A stretch of 64,000 nucleotides of DNA from Ectobius pallidus (GCA_964059195.1 CAXKWD010000005.1:143493686-143557685); one strand, 5' to 3'; counted from the stretch's first letter, positions 23,801-36,830 are shown. Numbers and translations are program-made. Notes: generated by a model not told the origin, from the letters alone.

Positions 23801-26800
23801 AGGTAATAGACTTATTAATCACTATACAAATAAACCATTTGGTGTTTTGTTTAGTTGGAAAGAGTCGAGATCCAAACTGACTCCCGCGTTCACAGCTGTG
23901 AAGTTGAAGCCTATGTTCCCGCTGCTTGAAGAAGTGTGCAAGGACTTGATGGAGTATCTCAGAGAAAATAATAAAAAAGGTAAAGGAAGCAATACGAGGT
24001 TTGTAGCTTATTAACCCATTCTAAGAATAAGAATATTTTACTTATCTTTAATACAGTCTTATTACGGAATAATGCACAGGCGCCGACTTCGGAGGATCTT
24101 TACATTTTCATCACCCCAAATAATTATTTCTTGGGCGCTGAGCACACTCAATAATATTTATATCCTACATACTTTCCATAATTCGCAAAAAGGCCACCCT
24201 ACTTTGGTACATGTTAAGATTTTATTAATTCTCAAGAAACGTGGGCCCGGGCGGCGTGGGTCACTTAAACGTCCCTAAAAGGGAGAGGTAAAACTAAGGT
24301 AAAGAATGAAAGAAAGAAAGAAACGTAGTAGTGTTTTTAGTAATGCAATAATTACGAGTACCGTATATTGATTAAACTGACTATGAACAGTGTGCTTATG
24401 TTTATCAATTAATAATGATGTTTTTAGTAATGAAGGGCTTTCACCATAAATTATATTAAACTAGAATGTGATTTCCCTTTTCTGAGTGAGCAACCCCAAT
24501 AAATTTTACAAGACATCGCCTATGACTAGAGGGGGAGGAGTTTGCAAAAGTAGGCTATTCTCTCTTCACTAATTTTGCTTCAAAAATGTATTATTAACAT
24601 TTGTCTATCCAAATCTCTTGACTAAATGTCTAAATGAATGTTATCCTAATTTAAAGTTCAAAGTGTCTATCAAGCTTATATAGGCTATAAGTTACATTCA
24701 TAGAAATTCAATAATTATATCTTAGCCTTGCTTACGATACACGACGAAACTAAACAAATCTTTTGATTGAGCATAAACGGTTCACACCTGCAGGTCTTGT
24801 TCTACTCCCAGATTAAAAAATTACATTGTTAAAAATAACCTTGAATAAATTAATCGTAATAATATATAAATATGTATTTTTCATGTTTCTTTCTAAAACT
24901 TCCTTCCTGTTATTAATATGGATGGGTATAATTCATTGTGTTCTTATTTAAAATAGTTTGTATTTGTCTTCGGTGCGTTATTTCCATTTATGGACTGCCT
25001 TCTACTATGAGCATGTACTCAATTGGATGGTATCTTGATGAAATATACAAAATAATAAATAAATAATGTTAGAAAATTGTAATTTAACTGAATAAAACTT
25101 GAATAATGGAATTTTTCTATTGGTAAAATAAATCTACCGTGTCCTGGAAAGTATCTGATGAATTGTATTCATTCTTTTGTCGTTGATCTAGCGTCTTATG
25201 GTTCATTTTAAGCATATTTCCTCATCTTCGAAATAAAATCTAATAAATTTTAATTAATTTAGACCTATCCTCTTCGTTTTATGTGTGTTGCAAAACGTAA
25301 TAGTATAAATAAACACTATCATGTTACGAGGCACTTTTATTGTCTCTATATTTCCTACTATACTTATTTTGTTTATTATTCACTTATTGATTGTTTCATT
25401 TTGGTTACATTGTGGTTACTTTTGGTTTCATTGTGTTTAATTTTGTTTACTTATGTTTAAATCTGTTTCATCTTGCTTCCTCTATGGATCGTGTCTTACC
25501 TATTTTAATGTCTACCCGCGAGATCGCGTAGCATAGTGAGTAGTCATAACTAATCCGCCGGTTGATCAGTAAGTATGGCTTCAGTTATGGTAGTGAAACC
25601 ATCTTGATTCCGTGTGTACTTGGTCGTGTGATATGTGAAGTTAATTACGTCCTCTTAAGCCCGGCAGTAGTATCCATGAAGATGAAATTTCTCAAACTCA
25701 GTGGACCTGAAAGGCCTTTATGTACAAGGAGGCCCTCTTCACGCATGAAGACATTTCTCACTGCCAGACATTCCTCGACACCGCCAGCAGGGATCAGTTG
25801 AAATCAGCATTTTTTACTATAGCCTATTCGGCTACTTTCTCGTCCATAACTTGTTAAAGGTATTTTCTAAATTATATCTATGAACAAATTTTAATGTGTA
25901 CGCGCATATCACAAATTACTAGCCCCTACTGCAGTTGATTAGCATTTTCTATAACTAATTTTATTACGCCATTTGCTTGTACTTTCGTGATTTCATTGTT
26001 TATAATTGCTGGCCTGCTACTAAACGTAAATTCAGACTGCTTGTGCTATTTCCCTTAAAAGTTAATTCCTGATCCGTGAAATACATTTATTCACTACTCA
26101 GGACTCTTGTTTATTGTTTCATTTCTACTTCACCTTCGATTGGCTGGTACACGCTTGCACATCACGTCATTACTTTTCTAACATAAACGAAGATTTTTCG
26201 CTTTTCGAATATTAATCCACTCAAATATTGCCGTTATTTTGGGGACACAGCCATTTTAAATTCTATTCTGAGGAAGCAAGAGTTTGTAGATTTTAGTCTG
26301 CTGAGTAACATGTTTTTGGAACTATTTGCTAAACTAAGTTTAAAGCTCTTGTTTATTGTAGATTAATTTCTTTTAATGTCCTTGCTATTATTTGTCTTAT
26401 TTCTAAATTTAGCAATCTTTTAAAACTCTTCTGGCTGGTTTTCATCTAGTCATTTGGAAATGCTAACATAAACCGTCATTGAACGTGATTATTTTAACAT
26501 TTTGAGGTGACTTTTCAATTATTCATTCAGATCCTATTAGTTTTGTTAGGCCTCTGATCATATTGTAATCGCCCCTTTTGAATCCCCAGCTAAAGGAGGA
26601 GTAGGTCTTGGTACAGTTAAGAAAACTAGTATTTATTGTTAAAAATTCAAGTGTTAACTTCGTGTACAACCTTTCCATAAGTAATAGGTTGTTGAAAACT
26701 TTATGCCTACCCACCCATGCAAGTTTCGTACGGTGTCTATACAGCAGAAAGAACCTGTGATAACAATAGATGTTACCAATAACATAAATACAAAAATCGT

Positions 26801-29800
26801 ACACTTCAAACATAATAACTCGAAGAGCCAAAACTTTTATCATTTAAGGGATTATAGGCCTATAGGCAAACACCACCTACATCACAATATTAATACCATT
26901 ATTCTTCATAGGTTCTTATGGAGTATAGTCAGTCAAATGTTTCCTGTCCCTTTATATCAATCGTTATTTTGTGCATTGTGTGAGTTCTCCATTCTGGAAT
27001 TCATTACCTAAGGGTCACAGGCTGTCAAAAGTTAGGAAAATTTCATAGGGAAATCATTTAATTAATTTGAAATAGTATAATATAGAAAACATCTTTTAAT
27101 ATTCTAGCAATTTGAAATTACTTATTTTTTTCTAACTGAGCATTTAAAAATATTAATAGTAAACTTTTGTTTATTTATTTTATTTTTATATTAAATTTAA
27201 TTTCGTATTGTAAAGTCCTGTAATTTATGGTCTACATTTTAATAATTTGTAATTATAAATTTATAATAATCTTTGCGGTTCTTCTCTATCTTTGCAGCAT
27301 GATCATTTCTTGTAATTGTTTGAGTGGAATAAAAAGACAATGATCAACACTAGAAAAATCTAAAATTCAAATAAAAATAGTAAAAACTAAATATTCTCTT
27401 CATTGAAGGTTTTAAACATGAAATTAGTACAATATTAAGATTTACAGAAGTTATTACTAATAACTGAATGTTAACCAATTTATATATATTATTTTTACTA
27501 AAACAGGTGAAGTGACAGAAGCGAAGGAGCTTTCTACGAAATTCACAGCCGATGCAGTTGCTCTTTGTGCTTATGGCCTGAAACAGAACTCGTTCAAGAA
27601 TCCTGATACGGAGTTCAGGAAGTACGGGAGAATGTGGCTGGAGCCATCTTTATGGAAAGGAATCGAACAAGGTTGTGTTATACTGGCACCAAAGCTAGCG
27701 GACTTCCTTAAGTTTAAGTAAGTACGATATTAAAATGTGGTCAGTGATGTAAACAGATACAGTAGATAATAATAAGCCTAGATAGAAACTGGGCGATTCT
27801 CATACAGTTTGGTCTCTGTGCTATTTAATATAGCACAATGATTTTCCTTCTCGGGGAACTTAAAATTCTCAGGGAAGTTCCTTGTGGATAAGTTGGTAGA
27901 GATCGCGTCTGAGATCTGTTACTTAGCAATTTTGAGAGTCCTGCTACAATCAGGTGTCATCTAAAAATTGTGTCGTCTCTTTCTCCATCATTTTTCTGTT
28001 TCTACAATTAGCCCTTGCCTTCGCTGAATGTATCCCTTACTTAGGTAGTGTAGTGCGTGAAAAGAAAACAAACACAACTTTGAAATTTTAGTTTTGACTA
28101 TTTTCATACTATTTCTTCCCTCTTCCATCTATTCTGTTAACTAGAAACATGTGGCGTAGTTTCCACCCTCTCCATAACGGTTAACGTACACTGGTTTAGA
28201 AAATTAAATTTATTTCAATTTCTTATTAAAGTGGCGTAGCTCCTTCTCCTACTAGATCCTTCGATTCTGTTAAGAATTATCAAGAAGGACAGAGATTTGG
28301 ATACCATAAACGCTGTATAAAAGGAAAAACAAATAACGCTGCGTCTTGGCTATGCAATGCGAAATTAGTGTACCATTATGAATATAACGAACAAAACTTT
28401 CGCCGAAAAAATAACATCTTAATGGTTAATGCATACTGATTGGATTGTTTCATTCAGTAAATGTACCAAACGATTTATTAATTTTCACATATTACAAATT
28501 AGAGCCCACTCGACGGTCATAAGGCGTATGTGTAGGCTACATCTCTTTAGTGCCATGCTGGAAATTTGCATAGTTTTGGAATTAGGAATCCATAATCCCT
28601 TATACTCTTTCATGAAGACGAAATCCTGCCCTGTGTTCTATTCCGAAAGACAAATTACTTTTATTTTTGAAGTTGGGTGCCTGCAAGATATTTTATGTTA
28701 ATTTTCTTTCCTTACATCACTTCTCTTACAGGTTTACTCCAACAGCAGTAATAGAATTCTTCAGAAGAACTACCAAGGAGATCACAACTTATCGGTTGCA
28801 GAACAACATACAACGTAACGATTTCTTGCAGATGCTTATATCTCTCAAGGAGAAGGCAGCGGCTGTAAACAAAGACAAATCAGCCCCATGGTATGAAAGT
28901 AAGTTAAGTTATTGATGCTTTATTTATTTATTTTTTGTTCAACCATACTACAATACGCTTATTACGTGTAACGTAAAGATATTATCAAAATGATACACAT
29001 TTCGAAACTGATTTTCATTATGACATCTGTATGGTATCGATTACTATCGAACACGGAACCATCTTGAGACCTTGAAAGTAGCTGAAAACTGCGTAATAAA
29101 TACCTGCATTTAAAATAAAATCAAACTGTTGTGTTAATTTTAATATCATAAAATTAAACTAAACTCTAAACTCCGTGGTTCTACATCCCTGAAGGACTAG
29201 GCCTCCCACCCGACCGTTGCGTCATCTACCATAGCTATATTGGGGGCATCAGGTCAGTATGCCGACACCCACGACCAATAATTGTGGTTTCCGAGACCGG
29301 AGCCACTATTTCTCTATCAAGTAGCTCCTCAATTTGAATCACGAGGCTGAGTGCACTTCGTTCCAGACCTCCCTATCTCAGAAAAATCTGATGAGGTACC
29401 GGGGATCGAACCCGGTCCTACGGATCAGTAGCCAGTGACGCTAGCCAAAAGACCACGCGGGCGGTCAATTTTAATAACATACTAATATGAATTCATTTAG
29501 TGTTGTCAAAACCAATTGGTTTCAAGAAAATAACCAAAAGCTTCGATTTGACTGACGACATGAGCTAAAATTAGTGATATATCACCACACCAGATAGGGA
29601 CTTTTGAAAATATATATATTTTTTCTTTGCACCAAGAATTACCTAGAACACATGATTTTATGTAGGATCACTGTTGCCTAGGTATTATCTTAAACTGTTT
29701 ATCAATTGCAGAATTTGAGGACGAGGACATAGCTGCGCAAGCACTCACTTTCTTTATTGATGGTTACGAGACTTCATCAACAGCCTTTACTGCTCTTCTC

Positions 29801-32420
29801 CATAATTTGGCATGCTATCCAGAGGAACAAAAACGTCTTCGGGAGGAAGTGGACACAGTGATGAGAGAAAATAATGGCAAATTGGACATGGATGTTATTA
29901 ATAAAATGGAATATGTCGACATGGCAATCAATGGTAAATCGCTGAATTCAATGTTGTCGAAGTTAGTTCTACAGTACTTGTTCATGCATATCTGCTCTGA
30001 CAGGAAAAATCATGGTACAGATTATGAAATTTAAAAGTTTAATTTTTTTACTCTTTCCATAGGTAGGCTACTATAGGTAAGCAAGTGTTGTATACGACCC
30101 AAAAATTCAATGCCACTTTTTCAACATTTATATTCGTTTTGAGCTCCCTTGAATCCAAAAATATAATTTTCAGAAACATGTCTAAGGTTAAGTATCTTTC
30201 GAAGTTGTGACATGAAGCAAGTCTGCTGTTATTTTTTACCATTTCTGATTTGCATAAAGAAAATATTGGGTTTGACGACTTTAAAAAAAGAAAAAAAGCT
30301 GCAACTGTTTAGTTTAAAATGTGATAGGCCTACTATCTGCACGAAAAAATACCTACATAATTTATTACAATCATTATCTAAAAAATTCTGTAAATGTTAA
30401 AAGAAAGAATTAACTTTTCAAGAGACCCACTTTCCTGCCACGTCAACAATGCTGCTTAGTCTAAGTTTAGTTAGAGAAAATCATGTGAATGAATGTATAA
30501 GATTATTAAATTTTTAAAAAGAGAATGTAAATTTCTTCTTAGACATATATATGTATTCCCCTGTGTGTGAATTTTGTTATATAAGTACAATAACTTGATA
30601 TTTTGTATAAGAGTTAAAGAAATATTTAAAAAATCAACGTAATGTGTGAAAAAATCTCGTTACAATCACTAACTATATAATTCACAGATTAACTCTGCAA
30701 TCTCATTTACAATGGGTTAGTCACAATTGATGAACTAGTATGTTAGGGTTAAACCTAATCTCATATTTAAAAAAATCTAATTTGATTTCTAAAAGTGTGT
30801 TGTTTAATCTTAGATAATAAGATAAACATTTATCAGTTATTTGGTATGTGACAGAAATACATTGGAAAATGGTTTTCCATATTTTAGTGATGAGAATGTT
30901 TTACTAGTAAATGTCTACATATTACATGACATAACTAGATAAGTAAGAATATGTAAGAATTTAATATAAACGAGTTTGGGGGTCTTAAATATAGGTCAAC
31001 TAGTTTCTTTGTTGCTTTAGCAGTTACAAGTACAAGCAAACACAACATTTAACTAAAATATCGAAGCATCTCTCTAATAGTTTTCCACATTAATTTTGTA
31101 CTTATTGCGAATGTTTACACAAATAAGAACAAATACGAATTGTCAAATAAGACATTTTAGAAAAATCTGAAAAACTCAAATGAAGATTTATAAATTAAAC
31201 TTCCAAGAACATTAAGGTGGAGTTTTCATTGTATATTTGTAAAGTCGAAACATTCAGCCAAGCTAAAATAACTAATTATATGCATAACTACCTTGTCTAA
31301 TCATTGATAAACTTCATATCAGAGAAGGTTATAGTACCTACTACTTTTTTGTCCTCATAACCTCTATCAAAACATTCACAAATATCTTGATAATATTAAA
31401 ATGTATACAAAATTGCTATACATAGTGGTGAAGCTTATAAAATACATATGAATTTGGTATAAAGTAGGCCTATGGATGTACAAAGAATCAATTTCTATAG
31501 AAATTAACCTAGAAAATTAACTTCTCGGTGCAAGTAAAGTAGATCGTATTCGATATTTGCTTCTTGTCAAATGTGAAGGAGATGAATTCCGGCAAAAATT
31601 GTTCTAACCTTCAGTCCTCTTTTATCTTCCATTTCGCAGTTTGTATTTCACCGTTAAAACGTCCGGTGCATAAAAAATTGGTAACCAGTTTAAATCTTTA
31701 AGAATCGTAATTTATATTTCTCGTTTTCTATAACTGCAGTGAACTAACTGCTAGTACTTCAGGTAGGCCTATATGCTCTACAGTTCTAAATTGATCATAT
31801 TTTTATTCCAGAATCATTGAGGATGTATCCAGTAGTTCCTTACATGAGCAGGCTGTGTACGAAGCCTTTTAATCTACAACTTCCTGGTGGCAAAACATAC
31901 AAAGTAGAAGTAGGAACACCAGTCGTCACCCCAATAATGGGGGTACATAACGATCCAGAGTATTATCCAGATCCAAGAAGGTTCGATCCAGAGAGATTCA
32001 GCGAAGACAGTAAGGCAAGAAGGCCACGATATACACATTTCCCATTTGGAGAAGGACCTAGAATATGTCTTGGTAAGTAGACACACGATATTTTGTTTGA
32101 ACATAAAACAATTAAAGAAAATGGGAAAAAAGGCTTATGCCACATTTATTAGTAAATGTACATCAGTTAATTCCTAGTAGCCAATTAATTATTAAAAATT
32201 ATTATGCACTGTAGGTAAGCATGTATTTAATTAAAAATTTACTTATACGGGTATTTTCTTGTTCATGTGCTTCGTTATTTTAACCCAATATTACAATAAA
32301 TATTTAAATATTTATTATTTCTGTCAAATAATTATTCTATATAAGTAGGGAGTAGGCTATAGTCTTAGTGATCTATAGGATCGGTGTCCAGATTCTAAAC
32401 TCTGATCAGTCACAGATATA

Positions 32421-32457
<37 letters not shown>

Positions 32458-34391
32458 TAATATCATATTCATTATTAATAGGGCTCGGAAGTTGATGACC
32501 TAAAATGCTTTAAAAATTACCTACAAAATGACCTGAAACTTATGAAAATATGACACTAAAAGTTAAAAAAAGTCTTAATATCCCTAAATATGTTTTTCTT
32601 AAAAGGGAATATACAGTAGTATGATAATAAATAATAAAAAGCAAATGACAAAATAAAATATATTATATTATTACTGTTATGTTTTTATTGCTTCGTTATG
32701 TTTATTGTATTTATTACTGAATGTTGTACTTTTTTATCTCACAATAAGGATGCCAAATCAATACGCATTAAACTGTCTGGAGATAAGGTGTTACGAGTTC
32801 GCTTTGTCTGTAATGTTGGAAAAGTTCATTGTGAAGATACAATAGGGAAAAATGCAATGAACGAATTAAAACTTCCTTAAAATTTTCCAGTAGAGAATAA
32901 AAAGCCGAAAATGTATAAACTGAAAACAAAAGTAGGCTATTTTTGATCGAGGCGAGAAAAATGTATACGACATCCTGCATTGTGTGTTGCGTCTCACAAA
33001 AAATGTCATTAACTTCCGAGCCCTAATTATTATATATGTGAGGTTGATCTTTCTCTAACTTCGTGATGGACTTTGAATTTTCTCCGCGAACGCTAAGTTC
33101 TCTCGCGAATGTGGTATAATCTTAGAAATTCACATTAAAAATTATTTGGATCTATTTCGGAAGTCAAGATGCCTTATCTACAAGATCACCATGATTCTTA
33201 TTTCGCATATTACAGTGAATTGAAGTTATTTTCGGAATGTAATTTCAAAATTCCTTATCTTAAAGAAAGTAAGAGGGTGTGGAACACGTCTTGGTCCTTC
33301 TAACTAGCAATGAAGAAGGTTTTTAGTCCATCACATTACTCAATTGTAATAGTAATTTGATGTATTATTTAATAAATTTCAAGGGTGAGGTGAGAGAATA
33401 GATATAAAGAATAATAATTGCAATACTTAACTTTGTTAACTTGACTTATGTATATATTGTACAATTTTACAAGTTGTTTCCTGCTTGGATCATTATTTTA
33501 ATTGGACGAATGATTTTTAAAAACTGTCTCTAAATTAGCCATTCATAGAATTCTACTTAGATTAAGGGGGTTCATACAGTAGCGTAAATTTTCTTGAATA
33601 ATGTGACTAAATAATTTCATATTTCCACAAATTTGGCAAGGTACATGAGAGTAGCTTTAATCGTATATATTTTAACGCATCTATTACCTACTTTAGGTAA
33701 AAATCTATAAAAAATCTATTTAAAAATAAATCTTATCTTCCACCAAATAATACGATATCAAGATGAGAAGATTATACCAATTAACTATTCCTCAAATCTG
33801 AGATCATATTCTAAAGGATGAACATTAGTAGCCTAATTATTACATCTACTTCAATTAAGGCACCTATTCTGTAAAGAATTTCCCTTTCTGTAGTTGGAAG
33901 TGGAAAAGTTGGTTTACTGTCTTAAATAAATGTTGCTCATGAAAGATTTGTTGACATTTTTTATCAATTTTTTTTTTCATTAAATCTCCACCCGAGCTAA
34001 AGTTTGGAGCAGTTTAGATATGGAAGAAGTGTTATATTAATTTAATTGTTCGACTACATTCTGCTAATCTTGGGACGAAAGAAGTATGAGTGTCACTGAA
34101 TGAAATAATTAATTTGAATTTGATTGTATACGAAATCAAAGCTTCCTCTATTGTCAATCATGCTTTAGCATTGTGACGTTATTGATTCTGTTTCCATATA
34201 ATTTGTTATTCTGTGTTACAGGAATGCGATTTGCATTACTGCAGCTTAAGACCTGCATTGCCATAATTCTATCAGAATTTGAAATACACAGGACTGAGAC
34301 AACACCAGATCACCTGACACCTGTTCCAACATCTTTTTTGTTCGCACCACAGGAAGAGATTCAATTGAAATTCGTAAAGAGAACTAATTGA
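20862..34391 (+). CDS. Cytochrome P450-2, CYP3 clan, complete (8 exons, 517 aa)
   Basis: A microsomal heme-thiolate monooxygenase that takes electrons from P450 reductase; its substrate is unknown. Exons: 20862-21070, 21571-21759, 23855-23979, 27507-27717, 28732-28898, 29712-29933, 31812-32072, 34222-34391. All junctions are GT/AG and the frame holds throughout, giving 517 residues, a normal length for the family. The start ATG directly precedes a hydrophobic anchor (residues 9-29) and the linker RGVPYLKPK (37-45). Motifs: WKESR (134-138), I-helix DGYETS (317-322), ExxR as ESLR (375-378), PERF (434-437), and heme loop FGEGPRICLG (453-462) with ligand Cys460. All hallmark residues are present, so it should be active. 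It is a tandem paralog of P450-1, 17 kb upstream. CYP28-like is my best guess; CYP6 or CYP9 relatives are possible. Introns hold a SINE and a MITE; the largest (23980-27506) is 3.5 kb. Confidence 0.95.
22586..22616. repeat. Short inverted repeat in intron 2
   Basis: TAGGTAGATTTT and its complement AAAATCTACCTA surround a few bases, forming a potential hairpin. It follows a stretch (about 22436-22530) resembling a repeat-element phrase (aagtttcatgaaaatccg, ggacggacagacggaca). Confidence 0.45.
22715..23018. repeat. (TA)n and (GGGGGT)n low-complexity tracts in intron 2
   Basis: A TA run lies at about 22718-22738 and a GGGGGT/GGGTGG run at about 22991-23018. The sequence between (gggcaaaattggcccaag, tatctcggcccctatgaag) looks like the inside of a repeat, but no ends were found. 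Confidence 0.6.
24249..24327 (+). mobile_element. Retroelement 3' tail with (GAAA)n, copy 2 (intron 3)
   Basis: It matches the minus-strand block at 15415-15492: CGGGCGGCGTGGGTCACTTA, GGGAGAGGTAAAACTA, then a GAAAGAAAGAAAG tail. It lies in the large intron of P450-2. Confidence 0.6.
24330..27506. other. Large intron 3 of P450-2
   Basis: AT-rich. Around 26970-27050 one frame reads PFWNSLPKGHRLSKVRK, resembling the C-terminus of a LINE reverse-transcriptase protein, so a decayed LINE 3' end is possible. Elsewhere I recognise nothing; the frame at 25562-25801 has no known domain. Confidence 0.4.
27718..28731. other. Intron 4 of P450-2, nothing recognised
   Basis: AT-rich intronic DNA with no transposon end or RNA gene that I can support. 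Confidence 0.5.
29168..29465 (-). mobile_element. tRNA-derived SINE in intron 5 of P450-2
   Basis: The minus strand begins with a tRNA-like head (GACCGCCCGCGTGGTCTTTT, B box CGGGTTCGATCCCCG) and ends ccctTCAGGGATGTAGAACC, then acggagtt. The same family, with an extra insertion, is on the + strand at 56888-57540. Confidence 0.8.
29934..31811. other. Intron 6 of P450-2, nothing recognised
   Basis: Nearly 1.9 kb of AT-rich sequence without recognisable elements apart from three TAGGCCTA-type words (30325, 31465, 31764). Confidence 0.5.
32424..32455. repeat. (AT)n microsatellite in intron 7
   Basis: About fifteen AT dinucleotides lie just before the MITE at 32479. Confidence 0.9.
32479..33025. 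mobile_element. hAT-type MITE, copy C (intron 7 of P450-2)
   Basis: A 547-bp element with ends TAGGGCTCGGAAGTTGATGA and its near complement CATTAACTTCCGAGCCCTA. It is flanked by ATTATTAA (32471-32478) and ATTATTAT (33026-33033), 7 of 8 bases. Next to the left end is GATGACCTAAAA, as in copies A, D and E. It has no coding capacity. Confidence 0.85.
33034..34221. other. Rest of intron 7, nothing recognised
   Basis: AT-rich sequence with no supported feature. Confidence 0.5.
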
Positions 34392-34478
34392 TATTAACAT
34401 ATTGTACACAAAGACTGAAAGAGAATAAGTGGTAATGGTCCATTATCACCCACCAGCGGAAAATGGATAAAGATTAAC

Positions 34479-34479
34479 A

Positions 34480-34559
<80 letters not shown>

Positions 34560-34562
34560 TTA
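34479..34562. repeat. (ATT)n(ACT)n compound microsatellite
   Basis: An ATT run is followed by an ACT run 90 bp after the P450-2 stop, probably in its 3' UTR or just beyond. A minus-strand frame of serine and asparagine runs across it is spurious. Confidence 0.92.
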
Positions 34563-34569
34563 TCGTAAT

Positions 34570-35295
34570 CTCTCATGTAAGAACGTAAAAAATTGATCAT
34601 GATAAAATTGATGTACAATAAGCAGGGTTAAGATTTTAGGTACAATATCCGTTTGGAAAAAGAGAAGAGAAAATATGATAAAAATTCAAATCAGGGGACA
34701 GAAAGGTGCTACCAAACTTGGTAACAATGTAACAAATCTACTTGACAACAGCAGGCTACTGGCTAATTCCAGTGAAATTTAAAAAAAAAAATGTACCATA
34801 AAAATAAGTATTATCCATTCTTTCAGGTGTACGTTCAGCCCTGCGTACACGTTCACTGCAAGCTGATGAAAAGTTCATTCAAAGGCCCTTAAGATTTTAG
34901 ATATTATAACACAACCAAGAAAATAGTATCATAAAAGGGCAATGAAACTCAAAAGTTATATGCTATAAACGATTAAATGAGCTTCAGAAGATTTTAGAAA
35001 ACTTCAATTAAAATACATAAAAGGGAAGACGAGGGGATTTCGGTTCCGGTAGAGAAAAAGTGATCAACGCCCTAAAAAGGGGGAAAAATATAAAAAAACA
35101 GCCTCCATTCTCAACAAGGGATAGCTTGTTACACTGTGGTGTCTTTCACAGAAACTCTAACTTGCCCTACGAAAAAGTTGCATACCAAAAAATCTTAACT
35201 CTGACAATAATATATGAAACTTTAAGCTTTCACGGCACTGATTATTTATAACGGCTATCCTGCTGTTAAGATGTAAGGAGCTTCAAACTTTTGGC
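34570..35295. other. Downstream of P450-2, nothing recognised
   Basis: No AATAAA is obvious in the first kilobase after the stop codon; the poly(A) site of P450-2 is unresolved. Confidence 0.45.
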
Positions 35296-35299
35296 CATC

Positions 35300-35520
35300 T
35301 AAACTCCGTGGCTTCATCCAGAATGTGGGGACTGGAATGATCTTGTTAAAATTTACAGGAACGCCTTGAAAATGACTTCTGATTGGCTACTAGCTTATAT
35401 AAATTTTATTTCAGCCAATGAGACAGCTCTTTTTTTTACCATTAATTCAATGCCTCCTTCGTGTAAATATGAACATTCTCATTACAATTCCACATTTCTG
35501 ATGAAGGCCACAGAGTTAAA
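35300..35520. mobile_element. ~220-bp MITE-like inverted-repeat element
   Basis: The left arm AAACTCCGTGGCTTCATCC and then agAATGTGG pairs with the right arm CCACATTTCTGATGAAGG and then ccACAGAGTT, about 28 bp with a few mismatches. Neither coding capacity nor a clear target duplication is seen. Confidence 0.6.
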
Positions 35521-35529
35521 TTGACCGAA

Positions 35530-36175
35530 ACCTCGAACTTACGTTATTATAAATACAATAATATAGTTGCTCATAATTCATGACTTAATACATAAATCAC
35601 TGTACTTTGCTAAATACTCAGGCACATTATTTACAGTTGACGTTTCGCGTGATAGAAACCGAGCTCTGCTTCCAGATAACATGGTTTGACATTCTGGATT
35701 TTATTTATGGTCCGAAATAGTGCCAGTTCTAGCAAACAAGCTGAAATACAGTAGAATCTCGATAGTTGGATATTCTCATAAACCCGAACTGACAATTTTG
35801 AATTAACAGTGAATAAATAAACATATTGTTTTTTTTTTCAATACGCCAGCGCCTTATACGATGCTAGACTCCAACTAGAATGATTGGGATAAGAAAGGTA
35901 TCTCCAAAATTAGCCACCTTCAGGTTATAATTGTGGAATATAAAAACAACTTTAGGTGTTATGGTCTATTGTAATTTGAACGCATTAGTTTCAAATTATC
36001 GAATGAAGATGTATTGTTATTATTTAATCTCCAAACTTTTTAAAAACCCTATTTTGCCAGAACAGCCATTTTAGGGTAGTTACCGTACTTACACAGTGAT
36101 ATACTTATATAGCAAAATTACTAAGGTAAAATTGCATATGATTCTGAATGTGTGTTATAAATTGCACAAAATGTT
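35530..36175. other. Intergenic DNA, nothing recognised
   Basis: AT-rich sequence without a supported feature. Confidence 0.45.
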
Positions 36176-36179
36176 TATA

Positions 36180-36540
36180 ATAACTCTGGTTCTTTAAGAT
36201 ATTTTGCACATTATTTTTCTCCATAGTCCCCTCCCACTTCAATGCATTTGCGCCTTTGGATAGGAAGTGCTTCGATACCACGTGAGAAAAATTATTTTGG
36301 TTGACGCTGTATTCACTCGTACACCTCCGATTGGAAATCTTAATCAGACTTGAACTTCTGCCCTCCAAGGTGCTCCTTTAATGGATCCAAGATGTAAAAT
36401 TTGATGGTGATAAATCTGGCGAGTATGGCGGATGTGGGAGGCACTTGAAGCGATTGTCATCGATGGTTTTCATGGTTGCACGAGCAGAGTAAGGACGGGC
36501 ATTATCATGTAGAAGCAAAACACTTGCACTCAGTAATCCC
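36180..36540 (-). pseudogene. Mariner transposase remnant, minus-strand copy
   Basis: The minus strand reads from about 36538: LLLHDNARPYSARATMKTID, then PHPPYSPDLSPSNF, the D34D catalytic block of mariner transposases. The third catalytic Asp is replaced by Asn (SPSNF in place of SP.DY/F), and later frames carry stops. The C-terminal part (LGG..., PLPIQRRKCIEVGGD-like) runs to about 36200. It is inactive. Confidence 0.82.
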
Positions 36541-36830
36541 CTTCACTTTGGTACCATTAGAATTCCACATTTTTGGTCCACTAAAGGAGCACCTTGGAGG
36601 GCATACGCTCAGTCAGATGAAGATCATCCAATCGGCAGTGCACGAATGGCTACATCGTCAACCAAAATCATTTTTCTCACACGGTATCGAAGCACTTCCT
36701 ATCAGATGGCGTAAGTGCATTGAACTGGGAGGGGATTATTTGGAAAAATAATGTGTAAGCAAGAATTATCCCTGCAGTAAAATGGTGGGAAAAAATTGTG
36801 GTTTTCATTTGATTCTCCCTCGTATGTTAA
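36541..36830 (+). pseudogene. Mariner transposase C-terminus, plus-strand copy
   Basis: It reads VPLEFHIFGPLKEHLGG, then VHEWLHRQPKSFFSHGIEAL, RWRKCIELGGDYLEK and a stop. The right terminal repeat is about 36795-36826 (ctccctcgta at the outer end). The catalytic core is absent. It abuts the minus-strand copy head to head, so the C-terminal parts form inverted arms around a central piece. Confidence 0.85.

Noticed and set aside
25562..25801. Candidate small gene in the large intron of P450-2
   Set aside because: 79 codons, no known motif, no supporting splice sites or paralog exon; alternative P450 exons are also excluded because exons 3 and 4 join perfectly in frame without it.
34394..34618. 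Minus-strand frame with serine and asparagine runs
   Set aside because: It is the translation of a trinucleotide microsatellite.
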